Shown: in pieces, positions 26,301 to 33,865 of the stretch
Numbering within the stretch: the stretch's first letter is position 1
Layout: the number at the start of each line of letters is the position of its first letter
NCBI GenBank assembly: GCA_036380735.1
Contig: DASVEE010000048.1
Location: 1 to 64,000 of the forward strand
Length of the DNA stretch: 64,000 nt
Source: DASVEE01 sp036380735
GTDB lineage: Bacteria; Acidobacteriota; Thermoanaerobaculia; Gp7-AA8
Reading direction: 5' to 3'
The notes under the pieces: model-generated
Seen by the model: the letters and a program-made list of their open reading frames with translations, nothing else
Told to the model about the DNA's origin: nothing
Databases searched by the model: none
Position numbers and translations under genes: made by a program

Positions 26301-26640
26301 CTTCCCGTGCTTTGCAATCGAGGGTGAAGGTGAGGCCATCCTTCGAATGCAGCAGTTCCGCCTTCGCCGGCGACCCAAAGCATTTCCGCACGCGCCAGTA
26401 ATGCCCTTCGGCGTCGATGAACGTCAGCTCCACACGCGGGCTGTCGCCCGCATGCCACGAATCGTATTTGTTGCCTTCCGCCGTTCCCGGCACCACCAGC
26501 AGCGCCGCACGAATGGCCGCGGCCAGCGTCGACTTGCCGGAGTCGTTCGGGCCGTAGACGATGTTCAGGCCCGCTCCGAAATCGAGCGAGGCGCGCCGGA
26601 TCGCGCGGAACGAATCCACCTCCAGTTTCACGAACCGCAT
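23389..26640 (-). CDS. YhaN/Rad50/SbcC-like ATPase with long coiled coil
   Basis: The 1083-aa protein has an SMC-type split ATPase. The N-terminal head carries Walker A (YGPNDSGKST, about residues 30-41), then come about 700 residues of Ala/Glu/Arg-rich coiled coil. The C-terminal head holds the signature LSVGTRDQLAALIRL and Walker B VVLDDHLVHSD. There is no CxxC zinc hook in the coil, which separates it from classical Rad50/SbcC and fits the YhaN type. Such ATPases gate a Mre11-type nuclease on DNA ends. It is the last gene of a coupled operon: its first base overlaps the last base of the phosphoesterase gene, which in turn overlaps the helicase gene. Role inferred: DNA end processing in repair or defence. 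Confidence 0.93.
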   Translation of the reverse strand: MRFVKLEVDSFRAIRRASLDFGAGLNIVYGPNDSGKSTLAAAIRAALLVVPGTAEGNKYDSWHAGDSPRVELTFIDAEGHYWRVRKCFGSPAKAELLHSKDGLTFTLDCKAREVEERLRAMLAWGIPSPGKGAPRSIDSFLANALLADQTSTDAILQSSIVDDPDDTGKVRLTKALASLAEDPLFKKVLAAAQEEVDLYFTASGQRKRGRTSKFTALGEEVKKLDGELQNLRAQLEKSGSIEEELQASREERASALERLNDARMRLARVEASERLEMSRGQLRDIDAQIAGFDARRAELQSLEGRLRESDAAVTAANARCDAAEAAVRAAEEAHRKASSEDSAREQELQRERLSGEGAKLTLQVSEAERQKERVDAAIAARAEAARARAAVTSAQATLESAVRTRNQVREKSEALATEVEVARAVVAFARWRQAMNAVEEAERARSEAAVSRANAVANDARAVALDGDVGSATAALEETSKRLPSAADLQQLEQLERERDLAEAALGGGISVTVRPSAAVTLRSRVDQEVVATAELAAARELEAERTMHLAIGELVEIDILAGSAEKRKHVESLRVRWRETAQPVLETAGVLTLAEVRSRHASVATEQQRIAALQREAEQLRNAARQMRELAAVRENAAAGVSAEELERHREALGEHDVPALESHFVNLGKPPESKANAQHQELVKQHTALAADLVNADAAVQKAEFELGDAQRRVAEAEAVFAKKVSDLAEAGSDLDALASSTSTTIGLLREAQTANASQLQALTAATGREMAKAAAALERAQAAHARAKAERDALVAKHDEVRNEHGQQIGALEVLRDNVTRLDRDGAAVLVVKHERELAGFPHDDRPLPDAASAAREVELAQREYDLAKEELDRKDGALTQVGGAALREEVSRLEEARAAAQTRWHAVEVDAEAWKLLHETLRAVENEEGVHLGRALAVPVAARFEELTAGRYRALRLDASLQAEGLQTTDASENDDVLAALSVGTRDQLAALIRLTIADQLRSAVVLDDHLVHSDLARLQWFREVLQKTAINAQVIVLTCRAEDYARPDEMPIDSATRDVAAGTIRTIDAVQVVSRYGT

Positions 26641-27803
26641 CAGGAGGCCTTCTTCGTCGCAACGCGGTAAAGGTGATAGATCGCACGCGTGGCAACGTCA
26701 CGCTGCGTCGCGTCCTCCGCGGCGATCGTTTTCAACCGCTCCACCGCCGAGCGCAGCACCGCCGGCAGCTCCGTGCAGTACTGATCGACCGTCGAAGTTT
26801 CGAGCTCCAGCCCCTGCCGGTCGAGGTCGAGCACGCCTACGCGCGCATGCCGCGCCACCGTTCCCTGCAGTTCCTCGAGCAGGTTCTCCGCCTCGTCGTA
26901 CTCCGGTGCCGGCACGGTCATGTTCAGCCGCAGTCGCAGCACGCGATTGTCGAGATCGGAACGACGCACCAGCGCACGCAGTTCATCCATCGACGTCACC
27001 GCCCGCTCCTCCCAGATCCACCTGGCCACGCGCTCCTGCTGCACGCTCGCCACGCGCCGGCGGTTGATGAACACCACCGCGATGCAGCCCGGGTCTTTCT
27101 CGTCGAACGCCGTCGCTTCCGGCGCGCCGGGATAGATGGTCGGCGGATGCTTGCGGTCGGGCGGGATGTAGCGGAAGCCGTGCGTGTCACCGATGGCCAG
27201 GTAATCGAGGCCGCAGTTGAGCACCGCGTCGCGATCGATGGGGAAATTCGTCTGCCATTCGCGCTCGTCGAACGTGCTGCCGTGCACCATCCCGATGCGT
27301 ATGCGCTCGTCGCCTGCCTCGCGTTTCGGGATCGACTCCGTTGGATCGCGCTGTCCCGCTTTCGACATGCATGGCACCGCGTACAGCACCGCGCCGTTTG
27401 AAAATGTGTACGTGAAATCAGCGCGATCGACCACGTGCACCCACGCCGGCAACAGCTCGCGGAATCGCGAGCCCTTCGCATAAATCGACTCCGCCGTGAG
27501 TGGATCGTGATTGCCGGGCAGCAGGAACACAGGCCGTGACGGCGTGCTCTTTTTCAGCAGTGCCGCCGCCTGCTCCCACCATTCTTTGTCGGGGTGCTCG
27601 TCGTCGAACAGGTCGCCCGCGCAGAGCACCGCGTCGACGGCGTGGCTGTCGGCCGCGCGCAGGATGCGCTCGAGCACCTCCAGCCGCGCGCGGCTCAGCT
27701 TCCGGGCCTGCTCCTCGGGGAACGTCCGGAACTGCCGCCCGAGGTGCCAGTCCGCGGTGTGTACCAACTTCAGCATGATGTCGTCCTCGCCCACAGTGCT
27801 CAT
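26640..27803 (-). CDS. SbcD/Mre11/YhaO-like metallophosphoesterase
   Basis: The 387-aa product has the calcineurin-like phosphoesterase motifs in order: DWHLG (after HTA), CAGDLFDDEHP, PGNHD, VHG and GDTHG, the last replacing the usual GHxH while keeping its final His. These ligate two metal ions, typically Mn2+, in nucleases of the Mre11/SbcD family. The C-terminal 130 residues are a helical capping region. The ATG at 27803 overlaps the helicase stop (ATGA), and an internal ATG at 27776 (MLKLVHTADW) is the more usual family start. The stop overlaps the next start by one base. It probably forms a complex with the downstream YhaN-like ATPase. Confidence 0.93.
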   Translation of the reverse strand: MSTVGEDDIMLKLVHTADWHLGRQFRTFPEEQARKLSRARLEVLERILRAADSHAVDAVLCAGDLFDDEHPDKEWWEQAAALLKKSTPSRPVFLLPGNHDPLTAESIYAKGSRFRELLPAWVHVVDRADFTYTFSNGAVLYAVPCMSKAGQRDPTESIPKREAGDERIRIGMVHGSTFDEREWQTNFPIDRDAVLNCGLDYLAIGDTHGFRYIPPDRKHPPTIYPGAPEATAFDEKDPGCIAVVFINRRRVASVQQERVARWIWEERAVTSMDELRALVRRSDLDNRVLRLRLNMTVPAPEYDEAENLLEELQGTVARHARVGVLDLDRQGLELETSTVDQYCTELPAVLRSAVERLKTIAAEDATQRDVATRAIYHLYRVATKKAS

Positions 27804-30763
27804 ACGAGCTCCAGATCCAGATCGAACAGCGGTTCCACGCGCGGCGGCGTGTAGCGCCGCCGATGAATGTGCTCCTGATATCGCTGAAACGTCGCGTCCT
27901 CGCGGCGCTCCAGCCGCTCGATCGCTCCGTCCACTTCCTCTCCGTCGGTTTCGAGCTTGCGGACCGCGCTCTCCGCGTCGGACCGTGCTTCCGAGCCGGT
28001 CGCGCCATCGCGACGCGCACGCGCCGCCTCGAGTTTTTCGAGCAGTAACAGCCTTTTCCTGCGCAGCACCAGCAGACGGTCTTCGACGTAGCGGTCGGCC
28101 TGCCGCGCGGCGCGCTCGAAACGCTGCTGCTCTTTCTCGTTCACTGCCGACTGAATGGCGAAGAGCGTCTCGTCCACCGCATCCTGCAACTCGTCATCGT
28201 CGATCGACGCCGCTCGTGCGTCGCCGTCGTGCATCACCCCCTGCAGCAGCGCGCCGGCCGCGCTCCGTGACAGCACCTGGCCGCTTTCGGTGAGCACGAT
28301 CGGCTCGAGCAGATCCACCTTCTCAAAGCCGTCGAACGACATGCGGATCAGGCGCATCCGCGCGTGCTGGCCGCGCAATGTGCGCAGCTCTTCGTGAGCG
28401 TCATCAGTGAGCTCGACGCGTGCCGCCAACCGCGCCGGCAACGCCCGCGCGTCCGCCACCGCCGCTATCACCAGCGGATGATTCAGGTACAGCGAGAGGT
28501 GTTCTTTCGATAGTCCGATGGCAGCGGTAATCCCCTCGCGTAACGGCTCGGGCAACAACGCTGACGGCGCCACATGCAGCAGCTCTTCGCCGGTCTCACT
28601 GCTCCGCTCGTACGGAATCTGACACGCGTCGAGCCACGCCAGCACCACCGACACCAGATGTCGGTCGAGCTCCGCCAGCGCCGGCGGCATCGTATTCTTG
28701 TGACGGCGAAATACGTGCTGCAGCCCTTCTTCGAGCCGCGTCTCGATCAGGTCCGAAGCACGCGCGTGCGCGCTCTCGAATCGCGCCCGCTCCTCCGCCA
28801 CCCGATCGCGCAGCGCCTGCAGCTCTGCCGTGACCTCGTCCAGCGTGCGAGCGCGCTCATAGATCCGCCGTAGCTCCGCTTCGAAATCAACGCCGAGGAC
28901 GCTCACCAGCACCTCGCCGCGCGCGTCGTTGGAAGCAAGATGGAGCACCTGGTCGGAAGCGTCGAGCACCGTCCCGAACAAGTCGAGTTTCTGCATCAGG
29001 ATCTCGAAGGTCAGCTGCTGGGCCAGGTTATCGGTGGCCAGGAAGTTGATTACGGTCACGCCGTTCTTCTGCCCATACCGGTGCACACGGCCGATCCGCT
29101 GCTCGATGCGCTGCGGGTTCCACGGCAGGTCGTAATTGACGAGGGTGTCGCAGAACTGGAGGTTCAGCCCCTTCGCCCCGGCCTCGGTGGAAATGAACAC
29201 GCGCGTGCGCGTCTTGAACTCGTGGACCAAAGCCAAGCGCACCGCCACTTCACGATTCGGCTTCGTTCCTTCCTGAGGCACCTCGGCCATCCAGCGCGCG
29301 AGCGCCTGCATGGCGCGCGGCGAATCGTTCGTGCCGGAAAAAAGCGTGATCTCGTCATCAGTGATGATCCGACTGGCGACGAGTGAATCGCGCAGATACT
29401 TCTGCGTCACGCGCGACTCCGTGAAGATCACCAGTTGCGGCGTCCCCTCCGCACGGTCGCGTTCGGAGACGTACCGCAACGCCTGCAGCAGCGCCCGAAA
29501 CTTGCTGTCCTCCGCGCCGAGGGAGCGCGCACGGGCGATATAGTCCTCGACGCGCCGCAGCTCCGCGCGCAGCGTGTCGATGTCGCGATGCGCGTCTTCT
29601 TCTTCAGTGACTGCGCCGATCGTGGGGATGTCATCTTCCAGGTCGTCGAAGAGCTCGCGCGCGTCGTCCACCGCGTCCGCCGCATCACCGCCGATCATGC
29701 GCCGCAAGCGTGTGGCCACTTTCTCCAGGCTCGCCGCCAGCGCCTGCGTCGACGAGGCCATGCGCCGGTGAAACCCGAGCAGCAGCAGTTGCCGGTGTCG
29801 CCCCTGAAAGGCGCGGATGCCCGGCTGCAGCAGATACTGCGTCACGTCGTCGTAGAGCGACTTTTCCGCCGGTGTCATGGTGTAGCGGAAGAGCCGCGCT
29901 TCGCGTCCGACGAACGGCTTCTCCAGAAACTCCCGTGCCTCGCGGCGCAGCGTGCGCTTGAGCACCGCCTTCAATCGCGTGCGCAACTCCTCTTCCTGTC
30001 CGGACGCGATGTGGCGCTCGTCAACGCCGCAGAAGACATCCTTGAACGTCGGCAGATCGCCCAGGAGCGTGCCCAGCGGGTCGACGTACTGCACGAGCCC
30101 CCACAACTCCATGAGGCTGTTCTGCATCGGCGTGGCAGTGAGCAACAGCACCGGCGTGTCGTTCGCGTTGAGTACGTCGCGTAAGCGTCCCGCGGTCTGC
30201 GCGTGCACGGAGTCCTCGAGGTACTCCCCTTCGCGGCTGAAGCGCTTATAGATTCCGGCGAACATCTCATGCGCTTCGTCGATCACGCACAGATCAAACC
30301 CCTCGGAGAGCAGCAACGCCTCGCGTCCCTTCACGCTCCCCGCCGCCTCGCGCCCGATCAGAAACACCCCGTCGCCGTCGAACCCGCCGATGCGCGGCTC
30401 TCCCTCCACCGCATCGATGTTGAAGAGCTGAAACAGCTCCTGCCGCCACTGTCCGAGCAGAGGCTTCGGCGCCACCAGCAACACCCGCCGTGCTCCCTCA
30501 GCACGCATCTGTGCGATCACCAGCCCCGCCTCGATCGTCTTTCCCAGCCCGACCTCATCCGCGAGAATGCACCCGCCCTCGCGCAACCGAGCCAGCGCAA
30601 AGATGACGGCGTCGATCTGATGCGGATTCGCATCAACCTTCGCTGCCCGCTGCGGCGCCGCATACCGCCGGTGCTCATCCGACCTGCGCAGCCGCACCAG
30701 ATCCTCAGCAGCAAACCGCCGCTGCGCCGGATGAAGCCGTCCGTTAGTACCCCTCTCGATCAT
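27800..30763 (-). CDS. SNF2/RapA-type DEAH helicase
   Basis: The 987-aa protein is a superfamily 2 translocase of the SNF2/HepA (RapA) group. It has motif I DEVGLGKTIEAG (about 68-79), motif II DEAH in VIDEAHEM, motif III LLTATPMQN, and the C-terminal RecA domain with STEAGAKGLNLQFCD and QRIGRVHRYGQ (motifs V and VI). The last 350 residues are helical and charged with no recognised domain. It opens a three-gene operon, coupled by ATGA to the Mre11-like phosphoesterase and through it to the Rad50/YhaN-like ATPase. A translocase that delivers DNA to a nuclease complex is the natural reading. Whether for chromosome repair or phage defence cannot be told from sequence alone. Confidence 0.93.
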   Translation of the reverse strand: MIERGTNGRLHPAQRRFAAEDLVRLRRSDEHRRYAAPQRAAKVDANPHQIDAVIFALARLREGGCILADEVGLGKTIEAGLVIAQMRAEGARRVLLVAPKPLLGQWRQELFQLFNIDAVEGEPRIGGFDGDGVFLIGREAAGSVKGREALLLSEGFDLCVIDEAHEMFAGIYKRFSREGEYLEDSVHAQTAGRLRDVLNANDTPVLLLTATPMQNSLMELWGLVQYVDPLGTLLGDLPTFKDVFCGVDERHIASGQEEELRTRLKAVLKRTLRREAREFLEKPFVGREARLFRYTMTPAEKSLYDDVTQYLLQPGIRAFQGRHRQLLLLGFHRRMASSTQALAASLEKVATRLRRMIGGDAADAVDDARELFDDLEDDIPTIGAVTEEEDAHRDIDTLRAELRRVEDYIARARSLGAEDSKFRALLQALRYVSERDRAEGTPQLVIFTESRVTQKYLRDSLVASRIITDDEITLFSGTNDSPRAMQALARWMAEVPQEGTKPNREVAVRLALVHEFKTRTRVFISTEAGAKGLNLQFCDTLVNYDLPWNPQRIEQRIGRVHRYGQKNGVTVINFLATDNLAQQLTFEILMQKLDLFGTVLDASDQVLHLASNDARGEVLVSVLGVDFEAELRRIYERARTLDEVTAELQALRDRVAEERARFESAHARASDLIETRLEEGLQHVFRRHKNTMPPALAELDRHLVSVVLAWLDACQIPYERSSETGEELLHVAPSALLPEPLREGITAAIGLSKEHLSLYLNHPLVIAAVADARALPARLAARVELTDDAHEELRTLRGQHARMRLIRMSFDGFEKVDLLEPIVLTESGQVLSRSAAGALLQGVMHDGDARAASIDDDELQDAVDETLFAIQSAVNEKEQQRFERAARQADRYVEDRLLVLRRKRLLLLEKLEAARARRDGATGSEARSDAESAVRKLETDGEEVDGAIERLERREDATFQRYQEHIHRRRYTPPRVEPLFDLDLELV

Positions 30764-31170
30764 CGTCCCGCAGCATCAACGCAAACCGCCCCCGATTTCC
30801 AGCACAATTTACAGACACGGAAGGAGCGGGTTTGTGGCGGGGGATCAGCACGCCTCAATCGGCGCTGACGCTTACCCCGAATCACCACGTTCCGTGCCGT
30901 GGACGACAACTCAGGACGCGGCGCTCGCCAGCGTCGGCGTCGTGCCAAAGTTACCACTGCGCCGCGGTGGGTGGCAGCGACGCGTCTCCTCAGTGAAAAT
31001 CTGAAGTCAAGCTACATCGCTCGCGGCGATCTGAAGTTCCGCTTCATCGAGAGAAGCCGTCGGCGGCGGAAGTGCTCCATAAACTATTTCTTTATTTACA
31101 CGACAGACCTCCCTTGCCAGTGGGCGGTGGCGAAATGTTCTCCCTGCTGGTGCGGTACAGCATCACCGAA
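30764..31170. other. Gap upstream of helicase operon
   Basis: About 400 bases separate the helicase start from the stop of the upstream chaperonin fusion gene on the same strand. The part near 31060-31110 is noticeably AT-richer than its surroundings. I see no gene, and a promoter for the helicase operon is likely here but cannot be placed. Confidence 0.5.
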
Positions 31171-33261
31171 TCATTCCGACTGCAAGACGTTGTCCCACGA
31201 CACCGTCTGAAGCATCACGTCGGCGTGCGCCGAGGCAAGCTCGATGGCCGACCGCAGCAAAGCGGCGGCATCGATGGCGACCGAGGTGGAAAGAGGATTC
31301 ACAATGCCACTCGATGCATCGAAAACCAGATCCATTCTGCCGAGGTCCTGGCGTCGCAGGCGATCGAAAGCAGCCCGCTCGCCGCCGCTGCTCTCAATGA
31401 GGACGCGCAGCGGCTCCTCCAGCGATTCTGCTACGAGCTCGCGCCCCGCCACGACCGCGCGATCGGCATGCGGCATCGTGCGTACCACGTTCGCTGCAGC
31501 GGCGAGCCACGCTCCGCCGCCGGGCAGAACGCCATACTCTGCCGCGGCAGTGCAGCTCGCAAGCGCCGCCTGAGCTCGCGAGCGTGATTCACTACTCTCG
31601 AGCCGCGTGCGACCGCCGACTGAGAGAACGGCGACACTCGCCTTCAGTCGAAGAAGACGGCTGCGAAGTGCGGCTCTAAGTGTCACATCCTGACAGTCGG
31701 CGATCTCGGAGCGGAGTATTCGCAGACGGCCGGCCAGCGCGTCCGGGTGACCGCCTCCCGCAATTATGCGTGTCACGTAGCGATCGGCGACGACTCTACC
31801 CGCACGCCCGAGATCGTCCAAACTGAGATGCCTGATTGTCGTACCCAATTGCTTCTGAGCGACCGTAGCGCCGCAGTAAATCGCCAGGTCGGTCAAGTAG
31901 TCGGAGTTGTCGCGAGCGGCCGTTGGCAGGTTAACAGCCGCACACGTAATCGTCCCGCGAAGCTTGTTCGTTATGAGTGTAGCCAGCGCTTCCCCTTCAA
32001 TCGCTGGCGCTACGATCAGCAACGGCGCGCCTCTTTTGGCAACAGCTTCCAGAATAGGCAATAGGTCCGCCATACTCGAGATTGCCTGATCGGCGAGCAA
32101 CACATAGCAGTTGTCGAGGACGCAAGCCATATTCTCCACTTCAGTTATAAAATACTCCGATGCGTATCCTGAATCGATCCGCATCCCATCCCAAACGGCG
32201 AGCGACGGCTCATCGCCGTCGCCTTCACTAACCGTGATGTCGGATTCAGGCCCCAAGCGGCTCACCGCATCAGCAAGAAGTCGTACGGCCTCACTGTTGC
32301 CGCCCGCGCCGACAGCAACTCGCGCAAGTTCCCCTTGGCTTGCTGACTTTCTGTTAGATTCAAGGAGGGTCAAGGCGGTGCGGGTAGCCTCGCGCATCCC
32401 GGCGAGGACCAGTTCTTTCGAAAATCCGGTGCGAAGCAGATGATCGCCAATTTCGATCATTTTGGCGCCTATTAGCACAACTGTTTTTGTGCCATCACCG
32501 ACCGCGAGCATTTGTTCACGTGCGATCGCACGCATCTCCGCAATGCCCCGTTCTTGCAGCGGGTTGGCCGCGGCCACTGCTTCAGTAATCGCGACGCCAC
32601 GCCGGAGTAGCGCCGCGCCGGCATCGCGAGCCGCGATCGGTCCACCACGAGGGCCGAACGCGCGGGCTAAGGTCTGTCGCACTTGCCGCACGCCGTCGAC
32701 GATGAGACTCCGCGAGTCGGCGAGTTCCACTGCCTGAAAAGCAGCCTTCAATTGTGGGCCCGCCTCGTACGGCCACGGAAGCTCACTGTCAACGCTTGTT
32801 CGTTGAGCGGCGTTGATCGTCTTTAGAAGGTCTGAGCGCAGTTTGTTTTCCCATCCAGCCTGTTCAGTGTTGTAGAGAATGTACCGCCTGTGCCGATAGT
32901 CGAATGGCACATCTTCGGCTCGCTTGGTCAGTAAAACGGTTGGAACGCCTAGGGCGTGACAGAGGCCGAGTTCATAATTGACATTGGGATTGCGATCGGT
33001 CACGTCCGCGATTGCGACGCCGCAGCGCCATATCGACTCCCAGACGTCGCGCATGATGGCGCTCGTGCCATAAACCTCGTCGGCGCGCAGCGGGCGCATG
33101 CCCGCCGCAACGATCGACGGTTTTATAATTTGCTCATAGTAGCCATTGAATGGGTCGCGGAATGGCATGAGCACAAAGCAGAGGCTTGAATCAACTGATG
33201 GACGATGAACCACACAAAACCCCCTCCCCCGGCTCCTGGTCGCGAGCATCATCCCATACAC
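31171..33261 (-). CDS. Nucleoside-deoxyribosyltransferase-like domain fused to GroEL-like chaperonin
   Basis: The 696-aa protein joins two domains. Residues about 25-145 (CFVLMPF, YYEQIIKPSI, RADEVYG, ADVTDRNPNVNYELG, HALGVPTVLLT) match the Rossmannoid nucleoside 2-deoxyribosyltransferase/TIR-related fold, with E97 at the usual catalytic position. Residues about 185-690 align over the full length of GroEL: FGPRG, VGDGTKT, the apical domain (YASEYF, LLADQAISSMADLLPILEAVAK, EGEALATLITNKLRG) and a GVLPGGG C-terminal segment. D87 is kept (D256), but the positions of D52, D398 and D495 read R221, A565 and N655. So nucleotide binding may remain while hydrolysis is doubtful. It lies upstream of a helicase-nuclease operon. 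Possible role: an oligomeric sensor-effector in defence. No GroES is nearby. Confidence 0.9.
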   Translation of the reverse strand: MYGMMLATRSRGRGFCVVHRPSVDSSLCFVLMPFRDPFNGYYEQIIKPSIVAAGMRPLRADEVYGTSAIMRDVWESIWRCGVAIADVTDRNPNVNYELGLCHALGVPTVLLTKRAEDVPFDYRHRRYILYNTEQAGWENKLRSDLLKTINAAQRTSVDSELPWPYEAGPQLKAAFQAVELADSRSLIVDGVRQVRQTLARAFGPRGGPIAARDAGAALLRRGVAITEAVAAANPLQERGIAEMRAIAREQMLAVGDGTKTVVLIGAKMIEIGDHLLRTGFSKELVLAGMREATRTALTLLESNRKSASQGELARVAVGAGGNSEAVRLLADAVSRLGPESDITVSEGDGDEPSLAVWDGMRIDSGYASEYFITEVENMACVLDNCYVLLADQAISSMADLLPILEAVAKRGAPLLIVAPAIEGEALATLITNKLRGTITCAAVNLPTAARDNSDYLTDLAIYCGATVAQKQLGTTIRHLSLDDLGRAGRVVADRYVTRIIAGGGHPDALAGRLRILRSEIADCQDVTLRAALRSRLLRLKASVAVLSVGGRTRLESSESRSRAQAALASCTAAAEYGVLPGGGAWLAAAANVVRTMPHADRAVVAGRELVAESLEEPLRVLIESSGGERAAFDRLRRQDLGRMDLVFDASSGIVNPLSTSVAIDAAALLRSAIELASAHADVMLQTVSWDNVLQSE

Positions 33262-33341
33262 GCGTGCGGACGGAAAGCCTTTCCGCCTCTGCTGATGGTT
33301 TGCGGCGTGGCGATGGACGACGGTCGGGCGAGAGAGTCAGA

Positions 33342-33412
33342 GCCGACGAATAGGACAGAGGCACGCGGACGGGTCCTATCCGTCATATACGTCCTATTTG
33401 TCCCACCGAGCC
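33342..33412 (+). repeat. GGACNNATR hairpin block
   Basis: Direct units (GACGAATAGGACAGAGGCA) then inverted units (GGTCCTATCCGT, GTCCTATTTGTCC), ending CCACCGAGCC, the same tail as the block at 37335. Confidence 0.8.
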
Positions 33413-33744
33413 GCGATGCGGAGTGGAGACAGACACTCTTATCTGTTCCCTGAGGAATGACGCGATGACGACCCCCCCTCCGCACACCCGGCGGGAAGTT
33501 CGTGTTTCGCTGGTCGATGCAGCGCTCTGCGCAGGGACTTCTGCGCGGGACAGACAAGAGTGTCTGTCCTCCATTTGGGTTCATCGCGTCAGGCGCGGTG
33601 CTGTTGCATCGTCCACTCATTCCTTTCGCGGAGCACGCACCACGCGCACCGGCGATGCGGAGTGGAGGACAGACACTCTTGTCTGTCCCGCGAGGATTGA
33701 CGCGATGACGACGCTCCTCCGCACACCCGGCGGGAAGTTCGTTG
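33413..33744 (+). repeat. Dispersed ~240-bp element, copy 2 with partial tandem copies
   Basis: A full copy (33481-33720) matches the element at 22771-23012. A partial copy (33413-33480) precedes it and the first 24 bases of a third follow it. The opposing GGACAGACAAGAGTGTCTGT motifs are again present, suggesting the element multiplied in tandem here. Confidence 0.85.
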
Positions 33745-33757
33745 GGGTGTTCCACAA

Positions 33758-33842
33758 ATGGGACGATTGGGACGAATGGGACAGAGGCAGGGTCAGGCTG
33801 TCCTATTGGTCCATTCGTCCTATTCGTCCTATCGTCCTATCC
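33758..33842 (+). repeat. GGACNNATR hairpin block
   Basis: Two to three direct units followed by AGGCAGGGTCAGG and five inverted units, next to the 3' end of the DsbA-like gene. Confidence 0.85.
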
Positions 33843-33865
33843 GCACACCATTGCGGTGCATCGCG

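Noticed and set aside
31171..33261. Housekeeping groEL
   Set aside because: It has an extra N-terminal domain, lost catalytic aspartates and no groES, unlike a standard chaperonin operon.
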